The notes: generated by a model not told the origin, from the letters alone. A DNA stretch of 64,000 bases from ZC4RG30 sp039917615 (GCA_039917615.1 JBDSJD010000017.1:124001-188000), one strand, 5' to 3'; counted from the stretch's first letter, positions 1-8,874 are shown. A program made the numbers and translations.

Positions 1-1660
1 TGCGGCAGATCTTGGCAAGCTCACGTTCCAGGCTGCGCACGCCAGCCTCACGCGTGTAGTAGCGGATGATGTCGAGCACGGCTTCATCGGCCAGCTTCAA
101 CTCGCCATCTTTCAGGCCGTTGGCCTTCACCTGCTTGGGCACGAGGTAACGCTTGCCGATGTTGAGCTTCTCATCCTCGGTGTAGCCGGGGATGCGGATC
201 ACTTCCATGCGGTCGAGCAGCGGCGCCGGGATATTCATGCTGTTGGCGGTGCAGATGAACATCACTGCGGAAAGATCGAAGTCGACTTCCAGGTAGTGGT
301 CGCTGAACGTTGAGTTTTGCTCGGGATCCAGCACTTCCAGCAATGCGGACGACGGGTCGCCACGGAAATCCATGGCCATCTTGTCGATCTCATCGAGCAG
401 GAACAGCGGGTTGTGCACACCGGTCTTGGCCATGTTCTGCACAACCTTGCCCGGCATCGAGCCGATATAGGTGCGCCGATGACCGCGGATCTCGGCTTCG
501 TCACGCACACCGCCCAGCGACATGCGCACGAATTTGCGATTGGTGGCGCGGGCAATGCTCTGCCCCAGCGAAGTCTTGCCTACGCCCGGCGGACCGACGA
601 GGCACAGGATTGGACCCTTGATCTTCTCTACCCGCTGCAGCACGGCGAGGTATTCAACGATGCGTTCCTTGACCTTCTCGAGCCCGTAGTGGTCTTGATC
701 AAGGATTTTCTGAGCGTTGGCGATGTCCTTGGAAACGCGCGTGCGCTTTTTCCAGGGCACCTTTACCAGCCAGTCGATGTAATTGCGGACCACGGTGGCC
801 TCGGCAGACATCGGTGACATCATCTTCAGCTTGTTGAGTTCGGCGGTAGCCTTGTCGCGCGCCTCCTTGGGCATGCCGGCCTTGGCGATCTTTTGCTCCA
901 GATCGTTGATCTCGTTACCGCCATCCTCCATATCGCCGAGCTCTTTCTGGATGGCCTTCATCTGCTCGTTGAGGTAGTACTCGCGCTGCGACTTCTCCAT
1001 CTGGGACTTCACACGGCCGCGGATGCGCTTCTCGATCTGCAGCACGTCCATCTCGCCTTCGATCGCGACCAGCACGTGCTCGAGGCGCTTGCGCACGTCG
1101 AGGATCTCCAGCACCTGCTGCTTCTCGGCCAGCTTCAGCGTCATCTGGGCGGCGACGGCATCGGCCAGCCGGCCTGGCTGTTCGATGCCCGCAAGCGCGG
1201 TCAGCATCTCGGGCGGAACTTTCTTGTTGAGCTTTACATACTGTTCGAACTGCGAGATGACAGAACGCTGCAGCACGTCCATTTCGCGTTCGTCGTACTG
1301 CTCGACATCCGCTTCGACGGTAATCGCCGCGCTGTAATAATCGCCCGTCGTAAGTTCATCGACACGGGCGCGCTCGACGCCCTCGACCAGCACCTTGACG
1401 GTGCCATCGGGCAGCTTCACCAGCTGCAGGATGGTGGCGACTGTTCCGAAACGATACAGGTCGTCGGGCTTCGGATCGTCGATATCCGGCTGCTTCTGCG
1501 CCACCACGAGGATGCGGCGCGGATCCGCCTTCATGGCCGCATCCAGCGCCTGAATGGATTTTTCACGGCCCACGAACAGCGGGCTGACCATGTGCGGGTA
1601 GAGCACCACGTCGCGCAGGGGCATGACCGGAATGGAATTGGTGGCAGTCGCTTCAGTCAC
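1..1660 (-). CDS. lon: ATP-dependent protease Lon, 3' end cut by window edge
   Basis: Lon is a cytosolic AAA+ serine protease that degrades misfolded and regulatory proteins. About 553 codons are present: the N-terminal substrate domain (IPVMPLRDVVLYPHM near residue 10), the central coiled coil (residues about 190-300) and the AAA+ module with Walker A GPPGVGKTS near residue 356 and Walker B LFLLDEIDK. The Ser-Lys protease domain lies off the left edge, so activity cannot be judged. I chose the GTG at 1660 because GGAG lies 6 bases upstream and the length then fits the family. An in-frame ATG at 1675 has no good ribosome-binding site. It follows clpX, the usual order, but a PPTase gene is inserted between them. 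Confidence 0.97.
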   Translation of the reverse strand, partial: MTEATATNSIPVMPLRDVVLYPHMVSPLFVGREKSIQALDAAMKADPRRILVVAQKQPDIDDPKPDDLYRFGTVATILQLVKLPDGTVKVLVEGVERARVDELTTGDYYSAAITVEADVEQYDEREMDVLQRSVISQFEQYVKLNKKVPPEMLTALAGIEQPGRLADAVAAQMTLKLAEKQQVLEILDVRKRLEHVLVAIEGEMDVLQIEKRIRGRVKSQMEKSQREYYLNEQMKAIQKELGDMEDGGNEINDLEQKIAKAGMPKEARDKATAELNKLKMMSPMSAEATVVRNYIDWLVKVPWKKRTRVSKDIANAQKILDQDHYGLEKVKERIVEYLAVLQRVEKIKGPILCLVGPPGVGKTSLGQSIARATNRKFVRMSLGGVRDEAEIRGHRRTYIGSMPGKVVQNMAKTGVHNPLFLLDEIDKMAMDFRGDPSSALLEVLDPEQNSTFSDHYLEVDFDLSAVMFICTANSMNIPAPLLDRMEVIRIPGYTEDEKLNIGKRYLVPKQVKANGLKDGELKLADEAVLDIIRYYTREAGVRSLERELAKICR

Positions 1661-1700
1661 AGGAGGCTCCAGCATGCCGTTTGAGGCTACAGTCTAGCGT

Positions 1701-1729
1701 TAGATCGGGGCGATGGGGCCGGAATCAAG
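1701..1729 (-). promoter_or_regulatory. Possible heat-shock (sigma-32) promoter of lon
   Basis: On the minus strand CTTGAT (1724-1729) is followed after 13 bases by CCCCGATCTA (1701-1710). The E. coli sigma-32 pattern is CTTGAA, 13-15 bases, CCCCATNTA. It would start transcription about 30 bases before the lon GTG. E. coli lon is a known heat-shock gene. A vegetative -10-like TAGACT at 1691-1696 is an alternative. Judged by eye only. Confidence 0.4.
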
Positions 1730-2408
1730 TCCACAACTTTTGCACGGCGAATTCGGATTGTGTCGCAGGAAGGATATGAAAAGCAGCGCCTTCAAGTACT
1801 GCGGCGGCAGACACACCAGCATCGAGTTGCGGCGCAGAGAGGCTCCAGCAGCGGCCATCATCCGCTGCCTCCGAAACACGCAGCAGCCGCGCCCGGGCGC
1901 AATCTCCCATTGAGACATCGAAGCTGTCGAGCGGCAATCCCAGACCTCTTCCCACGGCTTTTACATAGGCCTCCTTGCGGGTCCAGCAATTGAAGAACGC
2001 CGGCGTGCGCAGCGCGGGCGCAAGCAGCTCATAGGCCGCGATCTCGCTCGCCGAAAAGTAGCGCCGCACCAGCGCCGCTTCGTCGTGCAAGGGACGCCAG
2101 ATCTCGATATCAACGCCTATGGCACGACCCCGCGACCAGCCGACGAGACCCAGCGATCCGGAATGTGACAGGTTGAACTCAAGGCCGGCGTCGGCAAGCT
2201 CGCCTGCGATAGCTGGTTTGCCGTGTGCCCCCGCAGCGAGGCTGAGGTCGCCGGGCGCCACCGACAGCAAGGCGGCAAGCTGTTGCCGCAATCGCGCGTG
2301 CGCGACCACAAAACGGTTGGCGTGTTCTGCGAAAAGGAAGCGCGCGGCTCTTTGCAGCTCTTCGGGCGCAAGCAACGCCGCGAGCTCAGCCCGCTGGGCG
2401 TCGTCCAC
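1725..2408 (-). CDS. Sfp-type 4'-phosphopantetheinyl transferase
   Basis: Transfers the phosphopantetheine arm of CoA to a serine of acyl- or peptidyl-carrier proteins. Family motifs are clear: HGKPAI, FNLSHSG, GVDIE (Mg-binding Asp and Glu) and WTRKEAYVKAVGRGL. The gene lies between clpX and lon, where most gammaproteobacteria have none. No carrier protein or synthase gene is in the window, so the target is unknown. Coordinates begin at the first canonical start, the GTG at 2408, but homologous folds begin with a strand that here is encoded upstream (LGGLCCFTLD). The open frame continues back to a CTG at 2495 that overlaps the clpX stop as CTGA. The real protein is probably about 29 residues longer at its N-terminus. 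Confidence 0.88.
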   Translation of the reverse strand: MDDAQRAELAALLAPEELQRAARFLFAEHANRFVVAHARLRQQLAALLSVAPGDLSLAAGAHGKPAIAGELADAGLEFNLSHSGSLGLVGWSRGRAIGVDIEIWRPLHDEAALVRRYFSASEIAAYELLAPALRTPAFFNCWTRKEAYVKAVGRGLGLPLDSFDVSMGDCARARLLRVSEAADDGRCWSLSAPQLDAGVSAAAVLEGAAFHILPATQSEFAVQKLWT

Positions 2409-2491
2409 GTCAAGGGTGAAACAGCAGAGGCCGCCAAGCGGCGGGCCGTCAGGATCGGCGGCTGACGCCAGCAGCCAGCGCCGGTCTTCGC

Positions 2492-3817
2492 TCAGCGACT
2501 GATTCCCGATGCCCGACGGGGCTCGTCGGTGACCGCCTTGTCCGGACGCGGCTCTTCGGTCTTGTAAACCACGTAGGGCGGCGCATGCCCCTGCACCACG
2601 CTCTCGTCGACCACCACCTTGCTGACATTCTTGAGCGAAGGCAGCTGGTACATGGTGTCGAGCAGGATGTTTTCCAGGATAGTGCGCAGGCCGCGGGCGC
2701 CGGTCTTGCGTTCCATGGCCTTGCGCGCCACCGCCGACAGCCCATCTTCGCGAAACTCGAGGTCGGCGCCGTCCATCTCGAACAAGCGGCGATACTGCTT
2801 GGTCAGCGCGTTCTTCGGATCCTTGAGGATCGAAATCAGCGCCGCTTCATCCAGCTCTTCGAGCGTGGCGACCACGGGCAGGCGACCGACGAACTCGGGA
2901 ATCAGTCCGTACTTGACCAGATCTTCGGGCTCCACATCGTGGAACAGGTCCGAACCATGCGGGCGCTCGTTGACGCTGCGGACATCGGAGGTGAAGCCGA
3001 TGCCACCCTTCTGCGTGCGATTCAGGATGACCTTGTCGAGGCCGGAGAACGCGCCGCCAACAATGAACAGGATGTTCGCGGTGTCGACCTGCAGGAATTC
3101 CTGCTGCGGATGCTTGCGTCCGCCCTGCGGCGGCACGGAGGCCATGGTGCCTTCGATGAGCTTCAGCAGGGCCTGCTGCACACCCTCGCCCGACACATCA
3201 CGCGTGATCGAGGGGTTGTCGGACTTGCGGGAAATCTTGTCGATTTCGTCGATATAGACGATGCCGGTCTGCGCCTTTTCGACGTCGTAGTCGCATTTCT
3301 GCAGCAGCTTCTGGATGATGTTCTCGACGTCCTCGCCCACGTAGCCGGCTTCGGTAAGCGTGGTGGCGTCGGCGATCGTGAACGGCACGTTCAGCAATCT
3401 TGCAAGGGTCTCGGCGAGCAACGTCTTGCCGCTGCCAGTAGGGCCGATCAGCAGGATATTGCTCTTGGCGATCTCGACATCATCCTTGGACTTGATGGTG
3501 CCGGTGCCACGGGTCTGCAGGCGCTTGTAGTGGTTATAGACTGCAACGGCCAGCGTCTTCTTCGCCCGCTCCTGCCCGATGACGTATTCATCGAGCACCA
3601 CCTTGATTTCGGAAGGCTTGGGCAGCTTCTCGCGCGCCCGGTCGGCCTTGTCCTCGAGTTCTTCGCGGATGATGTCGTTGCAGAGCTCGACGCACTCGTC
3701 GCAGACAAAAACCGACGGACCGGCGATCAGCTTGCGCACCTCATGCTGGCTCTTGCCGCAGAAGGAGCAGTACAGCAGTTTGCCGTCGTCGTTACGCCCG
3801 CGAGTCTCGTCGCTCAT
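2492..3817 (-). CDS. clpX: ATP-dependent Clp protease ATP-binding subunit ClpX
   Basis: ClpX unfolds tagged proteins and threads them into ClpP. The 441-residue protein has full family length. It has the N-terminal C4 zinc finger (Cys17, 20, 39, 42), Walker A GPTGSGKT at about 125-132, Walker B IVYIDEIDKI, and the IGF loop that docks on ClpP (GGIGF). The start has GAGGT 8 bases upstream. It lies 129 bp downstream of clpP, behind a terminator, and has its own promoter candidate, so ClpX can be made independently of ClpP. Confidence 0.99.
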   Translation of the reverse strand: MSDETRGRNDDGKLLYCSFCGKSQHEVRKLIAGPSVFVCDECVELCNDIIREELEDKADRAREKLPKPSEIKVVLDEYVIGQERAKKTLAVAVYNHYKRLQTRGTGTIKSKDDVEIAKSNILLIGPTGSGKTLLAETLARLLNVPFTIADATTLTEAGYVGEDVENIIQKLLQKCDYDVEKAQTGIVYIDEIDKISRKSDNPSITRDVSGEGVQQALLKLIEGTMASVPPQGGRKHPQQEFLQVDTANILFIVGGAFSGLDKVILNRTQKGGIGFTSDVRSVNERPHGSDLFHDVEPEDLVKYGLIPEFVGRLPVVATLEELDEAALISILKDPKNALTKQYRRLFEMDGADLEFREDGLSAVARKAMERKTGARGLRTILENILLDTMYQLPSLKNVSKVVVDESVVQGHAPPYVVYKTEEPRPDKAVTDEPRRASGISR

Positions 3818-3860
3818 CCGTCTTTACCTCATTCGGAAGCTTGCTCTTCCGATGACAATC

Positions 3861-3890
3861 TATATAGCACGAGGCCACGGTGGCGCGCAA
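3861..3890 (-). promoter_or_regulatory. Promoter of clpX
   Basis: On the minus strand TTGCGC (3885-3890) and TATATA (3861-3866) are separated by 18 bases. The -10 is preceded by TGC, an extended -10 signature. It sits between the clpP terminator and the clpX start, about 45 bases before the ATG. Confidence 0.55.
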
Positions 3891-3926
3891 AGCAACACCA
3901 CACAGTTAAGGCCTTGTAAATGATGG

Positions 3927-3946
3927 AAAAACCCCTGTTGAGGGGC
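3927..3946 (-). terminator. Rho-independent terminator after clpP
   Basis: On the minus strand, directly after the clpP stop codon, GCCCCT-CAAC-AGGGG forms a short GC stem with a 4-base loop, followed by TTTTT. It should separate tig-clpP transcription from clpX. Confidence 0.75.
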
Positions 3947-4570
3947 TTATTTGACTGCCGCAGCGCCCATCTGTGCGCGACTCGACAGAACCTGGTCAAT
4001 CAGGCCATAGCTGACGGCGTCTTCGGCCCGCATGAAATTGTCGCGATCCGTGTCGTGCTTGATCTTCTCTTCCGACTGGCCAGTGTGCAAGGCGAGGATC
4101 TGATTGAGGCGATCGCGGGTGTAGAGGATCTCGCGGGCATGGATTTCCATGTCGGCAGCCTGCCCCTGCATGCCACCCAACGGCTGATGGATCATGATGC
4201 GGGAATCCGGCAAGGCAAAGCGCTTGCCCTTGGCGCCGCCGGCGAGCAACACGGCGCCCATGCTCGCAGCCTGGCCAATGCAGATAGTGGACACATTCGG
4301 CTTGATGAACTGCATGGTGTCGTAGATCGCAAGGCCAGCGGTTACATGACCGCCAGGCGAATTGATGTAGAGCGCGATGTCCTTGTCCGGATTTTCCGAT
4401 TCCAGGAACAACAACTGCGCCACGATGACATTGGCCATGTAGTCCTCGACCGGACCGACTGCGAAGACCACCCGGTCCTTGAGCAGACGCGAGTAGATGT
4501 CGTAGGCACGCTCGCCGCGCGAAGTCTGCTCGACCACCATGGGAACCAGGTTCAGGGCGCGCTCGTTCAT
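3947..4570 (-). CDS. clpP: ATP-dependent Clp protease proteolytic subunit ClpP
   Basis: Serine peptidase that forms the double-heptamer chamber served by ClpX. The 207-residue protein carries the triad Ser103 (in QAASMGA), His128 (in MIHQPLGG) and Asp177. The start at 4570 (MNERALNLVP) has GGAG 6 bases upstream. The same frame stays open further upstream, but that part overlaps tig and does not look like ClpP. It lies 38 bp after tig, so the two are probably cotranscribed. Confidence 0.99.
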   Translation of the reverse strand: MNERALNLVPMVVEQTSRGERAYDIYSRLLKDRVVFAVGPVEDYMANVIVAQLLFLESENPDKDIALYINSPGGHVTAGLAIYDTMQFIKPNVSTICIGQAASMGAVLLAGGAKGKRFALPDSRIMIHQPLGGMQGQAADMEIHAREILYTRDRLNQILALHTGQSEEKIKHDTDRDNFMRAEDAVSYGLIDQVLSSRAQMGAAAVK

Positions 4571-4608
4571 GTCTATCTCCGGGCGGATTGCGTATCGATC
4601 AGTTGATC

Positions 4609-5907
4609 TTACGCCTGCTTGCCGAAGCCGGTGAGCTCCGCGAAGCTGGTTGGGTGGTCGGTCACACGGGCCTTGGCCAGCACCCACTCCACAGTCAGAT
4701 CCTCCATGACAGCCGTCTCGATCTGGCGCATGGCTTCCTGATTTTGCAGGGTCGCACGCTTGACCTCGACAGGATCCGGGTAGGTGGCCGCCAGCTCTTC
4801 CAGGCGGGCGAAAACGCGCTCGCGGTCCACCGTCAGGTTTTCGCGACGCACCAGCTCGCCAATCAGCAGCCCCAGCTTCACACGTCGCCGGGCGGGCTCT
4901 TCGAAAGGCTCACGCGGCGGCATCTGGCTCGTGTCGCGCCCCATGCGCTGCAACAGGTCGAGCTGCAGCTGCTGCACCTGTTCCTCGACCAGCGACACGG
5001 GCAGCGGCAAATCGTTGTCCCGATGCAGGGCATCGAACACCTGTGTGCGCAGCTTCTTGCGGGTGGCGTCGGCCGCCTCGCGTTCCATGCTCTTGCGCAC
5101 TTCGGCACGCAGCGCGGCAATGCCGCCTTCAGGCATGCCGAAAGAAACTGCAAATGCATCATCCACCACAGGCAGGACCGGCTCTTCCACAGACTTCACG
5201 GTGAGATCGAATTCCGCGTGCTTGCCAGCCAGGTGCTGGGCCCCGTAGTTCTCGGGAAACTTCACTGGGGCAGTCTTGGTTTCGCCCTTGCTCATGCCAG
5301 TCAGTGCGTTCTCGAAATCAGCAATGGCCTGGCCCGCGCCGATCACCACTGCCATGTCGGTGCCGGTGCCGCCATCAAAGGCAACGCTATCGACCCGACC
5401 AGCAAAATCCACCACCACGCGATCACCCTTGGTGGCCGCGCGTTCCACTGGCGCATAGGTCACGCGCTGGCGACGCATGCTTTCCAGCATGGCATCGACG
5501 TCCGCCTCACTGATGTCCACAACCGGGCGCTCAATCTCAAGTGCCGCAACCGGATTGACGGTGACTTCGGGCAGCACTTCGAACACAGCAGCGAATTTCA
5601 GGTCTGCATCCGGGGCGATCTGGATCGGCTCGAAGCGCGGACCGCCAACCGGCCGCAGTTTCTCTTTGGTAACCGCATCGCTGTAGCCCTGCCGGATGAG
5701 TTCGGAGACGGTGTCACCGTGCACCTGGCTGCCGTACTGCTGCTTGATGACCGGCAGTGGCACCTTGCCCTTGCGAAAACCGCGCACATTGGCAGTGCGC
5801 GACAGGTCGCGCAGGCGGCGTTCAACCTCGCCGGCCACGCGCGCGCGCGGAATTTCCATTTCGATGCGGCGCTCGAGCCCCGCCGTCGTCGTCACTGTGA
5901 ACTGCAT
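4609..5907 (-). CDS. tig: Trigger factor (ribosome-associated chaperone and PPIase)
   Basis: Binds nascent chains at the ribosome exit tunnel. The 432 residues match the family length. The ribosome-binding signature GFRKGKVP is at residues 43-50, followed by an FKBP-type prolyl isomerase domain (roughly 160-245) and the helical C-terminal chaperone domain. AAGGA lies about 9 bases before the ATG. It is downstream of the tRNA-Leu gene by only 40 bp with no visible terminator, so it may be partly read from the tRNA promoter. Confidence 0.99.
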   Translation of the reverse strand: MQFTVTTTAGLERRIEMEIPRARVAGEVERRLRDLSRTANVRGFRKGKVPLPVIKQQYGSQVHGDTVSELIRQGYSDAVTKEKLRPVGGPRFEPIQIAPDADLKFAAVFEVLPEVTVNPVAALEIERPVVDISEADVDAMLESMRRQRVTYAPVERAATKGDRVVVDFAGRVDSVAFDGGTGTDMAVVIGAGQAIADFENALTGMSKGETKTAPVKFPENYGAQHLAGKHAEFDLTVKSVEEPVLPVVDDAFAVSFGMPEGGIAALRAEVRKSMEREAADATRKKLRTQVFDALHRDNDLPLPVSLVEEQVQQLQLDLLQRMGRDTSQMPPREPFEEPARRRVKLGLLIGELVRRENLTVDRERVFARLEELAATYPDPVEVKRATLQNQEAMRQIETAVMEDLTVEWVLAKARVTDHPTSFAELTGFGKQA

Positions 5908-5947
5908 CGTCCGGTTCCTTCACTCAAATCTGGTCCAATCAAGATCC

Positions 5948-6032
5948 TGGTGCGAAAGGAGAGACTCGAACTCTCACGGGTTACCCCACAGGCTTCTAAG
6001 ACCTGCGCGTCTACCAGTTTCGCCACTCTCGC
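5948..6032 (-). tRNA. tRNA-Leu (anticodon UAG)
   Basis: An 85-base cloverleaf with acceptor GCGAGAG/CTTTCGC, anticodon loop CTTAGAA (anticodon TAG, reads CUA), a class II long variable arm and an encoded CCA end. It is the last tRNA of the five-gene cluster, before tig. Confidence 0.95.
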
Positions 6033-6048
6033 GCCCAAACAAAAAAAA

Positions 6049-6124
<76 letters not shown>

Positions 6125-6133
6125 TGAAAAGGG

Positions 6134-6210
6134 TGGGGTGGACGACGGGACTCGAACCCGCGACAGCCGGAATCACAATCCGGGACTCTACCAGCTGAGC
6201 TACGTCCACC
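6134..6210 (-). tRNA. tRNA-His (anticodon GUG)
   Basis: Anticodon stem-loop CCGGA-TTGTGAT-TCCGG gives anticodon GTG. The gene encodes the extra G at position -1 opposite C73, the identity mark for histidyl-tRNA synthetase, and also the CCA end. Confidence 0.96.
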
Positions 6211-6236
6211 ATTGTTCACTTCGAAACTGCCTTAAG

Positions 6237-6310
6237 CGCGCCCGGCAGGAGTCGAACCTGCGACCCTCGGCTTAGAAGGCCGATGCTCTATCCGCCTGAG
6301 CTACGGGCGC
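6237..6310 (-). tRNA. tRNA-Arg (anticodon UCU), CCA not encoded
   Basis: Acceptor GCGCCCG/CGGGCGC with discriminator G; anticodon loop CTTCTAA (anticodon TCT, reads AGA). The base after the discriminator is followed by CTT rather than CCA, unlike the four neighbouring tRNA genes, so this tRNA needs CCA-adding enzyme. Confidence 0.95.
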
Positions 6311-6406
6311 CCATGGTAAGCATTCGGTCCGATGCGGTCACGCACGGGGCCGGGAGTATATACGAACAGGCCGCCGTGGAGTCATCCGACGCCGACAGGA
6401 ATCGAA

Positions 6407-6483
<77 letters not shown>

Positions 6484-6535
6484 ACAGCGCGATGATACCC
6501 TACCGCCCGTTTCGGCACCGGGGATTGGGGTTCAA

Positions 6536-7444
6536 ATGGCGGCACGTTTGCTCGACGGCAAGGCGATTGCGCAGGCATTGCGCGACAACGTCAGGATTCA
6601 GGTTGCCGAGCTTACCGCCGCGGGCAAGCGCCCGCCGGGCCTGGCGGTGGTGATTGTTGGCCAGGACCCCGCTTCGCAGATCTACGTGCGCAACAAGCAT
6701 TTGGCCACCGAAGCCTCCGGCATGCACTCGGTGGTGAAGGTCCTGCGCGACACGGCCACCCAGGCGGAAGTCATCGCGGTCGTGCAGGCACTGAACATGG
6801 ATCCGGCCATCGACGGCATCCTGGTGCAGCTGCCGGTGCCCCGACACATCGACAGCAAGGCCGTGATCGATGCGATCGCCGTAGAGAAGGACGTGGACGG
6901 CTTCAACCCCGTGAATATCGGTCTGCTGGCACAGCGCACGCCGCGGCTGCGCCCCTGCACACCCTACGGCTGCATGAAGATGCTGGAGCATGCAGGCATC
7001 GATCCGAAAGGCATGGACGCGGTGGTGATCGGCCAGTCGAACATCGTGGGCCGTCCCGCTGCGCTCGAGCTGCTGATGCGCGGCGCCACTGTCACCATCT
7101 GCCACAGCCAAACGAAAGATCTGATCGGCCATGTGCAGCGCGCTGACCTCGTCGTTGCAGGAATCGGCAAACCTGAATTCGTGAAGGGTGAATGGATCAA
7201 GCCCGGCGCCGTCGTGCTCGACGTGGGCATCAACCGGTTGCCATCGGGCAAGGTGGTGGGCGATGTGGAGTTCGATACCGCCAAAGAACGCGCGTCATGG
7301 ATCACACCGGTGCCCGGCGGTGTGGGGCCAATGACTATCGCGATGCTGATTCAGAACACCCTCGAGGCGTATCAGTTCCGCGAAGGGCTGGTGCACACCG
7401 CCGTGCGACCGACTGAACAACCGCTGACGCCGCCGCCAAAGTAA
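6536..7444 (+). CDS. folD: Methylene-THF dehydrogenase / methenyl-THF cyclohydrolase FolD
   Basis: Bifunctional cytosolic enzyme of one-carbon metabolism that interconverts 5,10-methylene-THF and 10-formyl-THF. 302 residues. Catalytic Tyr50 and Lys54 lie in SQIYVRNK; further motifs are DGFNPVN, VIGQSNIVGRP (usually GRS, here GQS) and GGVGPMTIAML. The start at 6536 (MAARLLDG) has GGGG 6 bases upstream. The frame is open further upstream but there overlaps tRNA-Pro. Its stop is 2 bp from the convergent cysS stop. Confidence 0.98.
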   Translation: MAARLLDGKAIAQALRDNVRIQVAELTAAGKRPPGLAVVIVGQDPASQIYVRNKHLATEASGMHSVVKVLRDTATQAEVIAVVQALNMDPAIDGILVQLPVPRHIDSKAVIDAIAVEKDVDGFNPVNIGLLAQRTPRLRPCTPYGCMKMLEHAGIDPKGMDAVVIGQSNIVGRPAALELLMRGATVTICHSQTKDLIGHVQRADLVVAGIGKPEFVKGEWIKPGAVVLDVGINRLPSGKVVGDVEFDTAKERASWITPVPGGVGPMTIAMLIQNTLEAYQFREGLVHTAVRPTEQPLTPPPK

Positions 7445-7446
7445 GA

Positions 7447-8874
7447 CTACTTGCGCCGCCAGACGGTGGTGCCGTCCGGCTTGTCTTCCAGGATCACGCC
7501 TGCCTGCGCCATGGAATCGCGCAAGCGATCCGACTCTTTGAAATCCCGGGCCTTGCGCGCTGCCAGGCGCGAGACGATCGCCGCTTCGATGTCCGCATCG
7601 TCGGGACCTTGCGCACTGCCCGGCGCAGCGAGCCGGAACCACTGCTCCGGATCGAGGCGGCAGATACCAAGGCCCGCCGCCAACTCGCGAAACACGGCTG
7701 CCAGTTGCGCAGCAGTCTGCATGGCATCCCCGCCCTGCCCCTTCGCGTCGTTGATGTCGCGCGCCAGGCGCTGCAGCACCACCAGGGCCTTGGGTGTATT
7801 GAAATCGTCGTCCATGGCTTGGCGATATTCGGCGCGCCAACTGTCCGCAGCCGCAGCGGCAGCTGTGGCTGCCGCTGCAACCGCGGCGTGCGGAACACCG
7901 CGCAGCGCCTGATACAGACCACTAAGGGTCGCATCGGCCTGCAGCAGGTTTTCGAGCGTGTAGTTGATCGGTCCGCGATAGTGGCTGGCGATCAGGAAGT
8001 AACGCAGCACCTCCGGGTGTCGCAGATGTGGCAGCACTTCGCGCAACGTGAAGAAATTGCCCAGCGACTTGGACATCTTCTCGCTGTCCACGTTCACGAA
8101 GCCGTTGTGCAGCCAATAGTTGGCAAAGGTTGTGCCGGTAGCGCCGCAACTCTGCGCGATCTCGTTCTCATGGTGCGGAAATTTCAGATCCATGCCGCCG
8201 CCGTGAATGTCGAATTGCTCGCCAAGCAGCGCCATCGACATAGCCGAGCACTCGATGTGCCAGCCGGGACGCCCGGCGCCCCATGGCGACTCCCAGCTCG
8301 GCTCGCCCGGTTTCGCGCGCTTCCAGAGCACAAAGTCCAGCGGATCGCGCTTGGCCTCGTCCACGTCGACGCGCGCGCCCGCGCGCAGATCCTCGAGCCG
8401 CTTGCCGGACAGGCGGCCATATCCTTCGAAGCTGGTCACCGAATACATCACATCGCCGTCGCGGGCTACGTAGGCATGGCCGCGCGCGATCAGCCGCTGG
8501 ATCAGCGCGACGATCTGGGGCACATGCGCCGTGGCGCGTGGCTCGTGATCGGGTTTCGCCACGCCCAACTGCGCGGCGTCTTCTTCCATCGCCGTGATAT
8601 AGCGCTCTGTCAGCGCGCCGATGGGTTCCGACCGCTCCGCTGCACGGCGAATGATCTTGTCGTCGATGTCAGTGATATTGCGCACATAAGTCACCCGATA
8701 GCCGCTGTAACGCAGGTAGCGCAGGACCACGTCGAATGCCACCAGCATGCGCATGTGCCCGATGTGGCAATAGTCGTATACGGTGATGCCGCAGACATAC
8801 ATGCGCACGGCATCAGGCTGCAACGGACGAAACGGATCCTGCTTGCCCGTCAGGGAATTGTGAATGCTCAGCAT
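7447..8874 (-). CDS. cysS: Cysteinyl-tRNA synthetase
   Basis: Class I synthetase that charges tRNA-Cys. 475 residues. The zinc- and cysteine-binding CGITVYDYCHIGH motif is at 28-40 (HIGH at 37-40), with KMSKSLGNF near residue 265. The C-terminal third has an Ala-rich stretch. It starts 9 bp after the gltX stop. There is no Shine-Dalgarno sequence; instead TAAACT stands 6 bases before the ATG. Confidence 0.99.
   Translation of the reverse strand: MLSIHNSLTGKQDPFRPLQPDAVRMYVCGITVYDYCHIGHMRMLVAFDVVLRYLRYSGYRVTYVRNITDIDDKIIRRAAERSEPIGALTERYITAMEEDAAQLGVAKPDHEPRATAHVPQIVALIQRLIARGHAYVARDGDVMYSVTSFEGYGRLSGKRLEDLRAGARVDVDEAKRDPLDFVLWKRAKPGEPSWESPWGAGRPGWHIECSAMSMALLGEQFDIHGGGMDLKFPHHENEIAQSCGATGTTFANYWLHNGFVNVDSEKMSKSLGNFFTLREVLPHLRHPEVLRYFLIASHYRGPINYTLENLLQADATLSGLYQALRGVPHAAVAAAATAAAAAADSWRAEYRQAMDDDFNTPKALVVLQRLARDINDAKGQGGDAMQTAAQLAAVFRELAAGLGICRLDPEQWFRLAAPGSAQGPDDADIEAAIVSRLAARKARDFKESDRLRDSMAQAGVILEDKPDGTTVWRRK

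Noticed and set aside
893..1684. A 263-codon open frame on the plus strand at the left edge
   Set aside because: Antisense to lon, whose minus-strand frame is open to the window edge and contains Walker A and B motifs.
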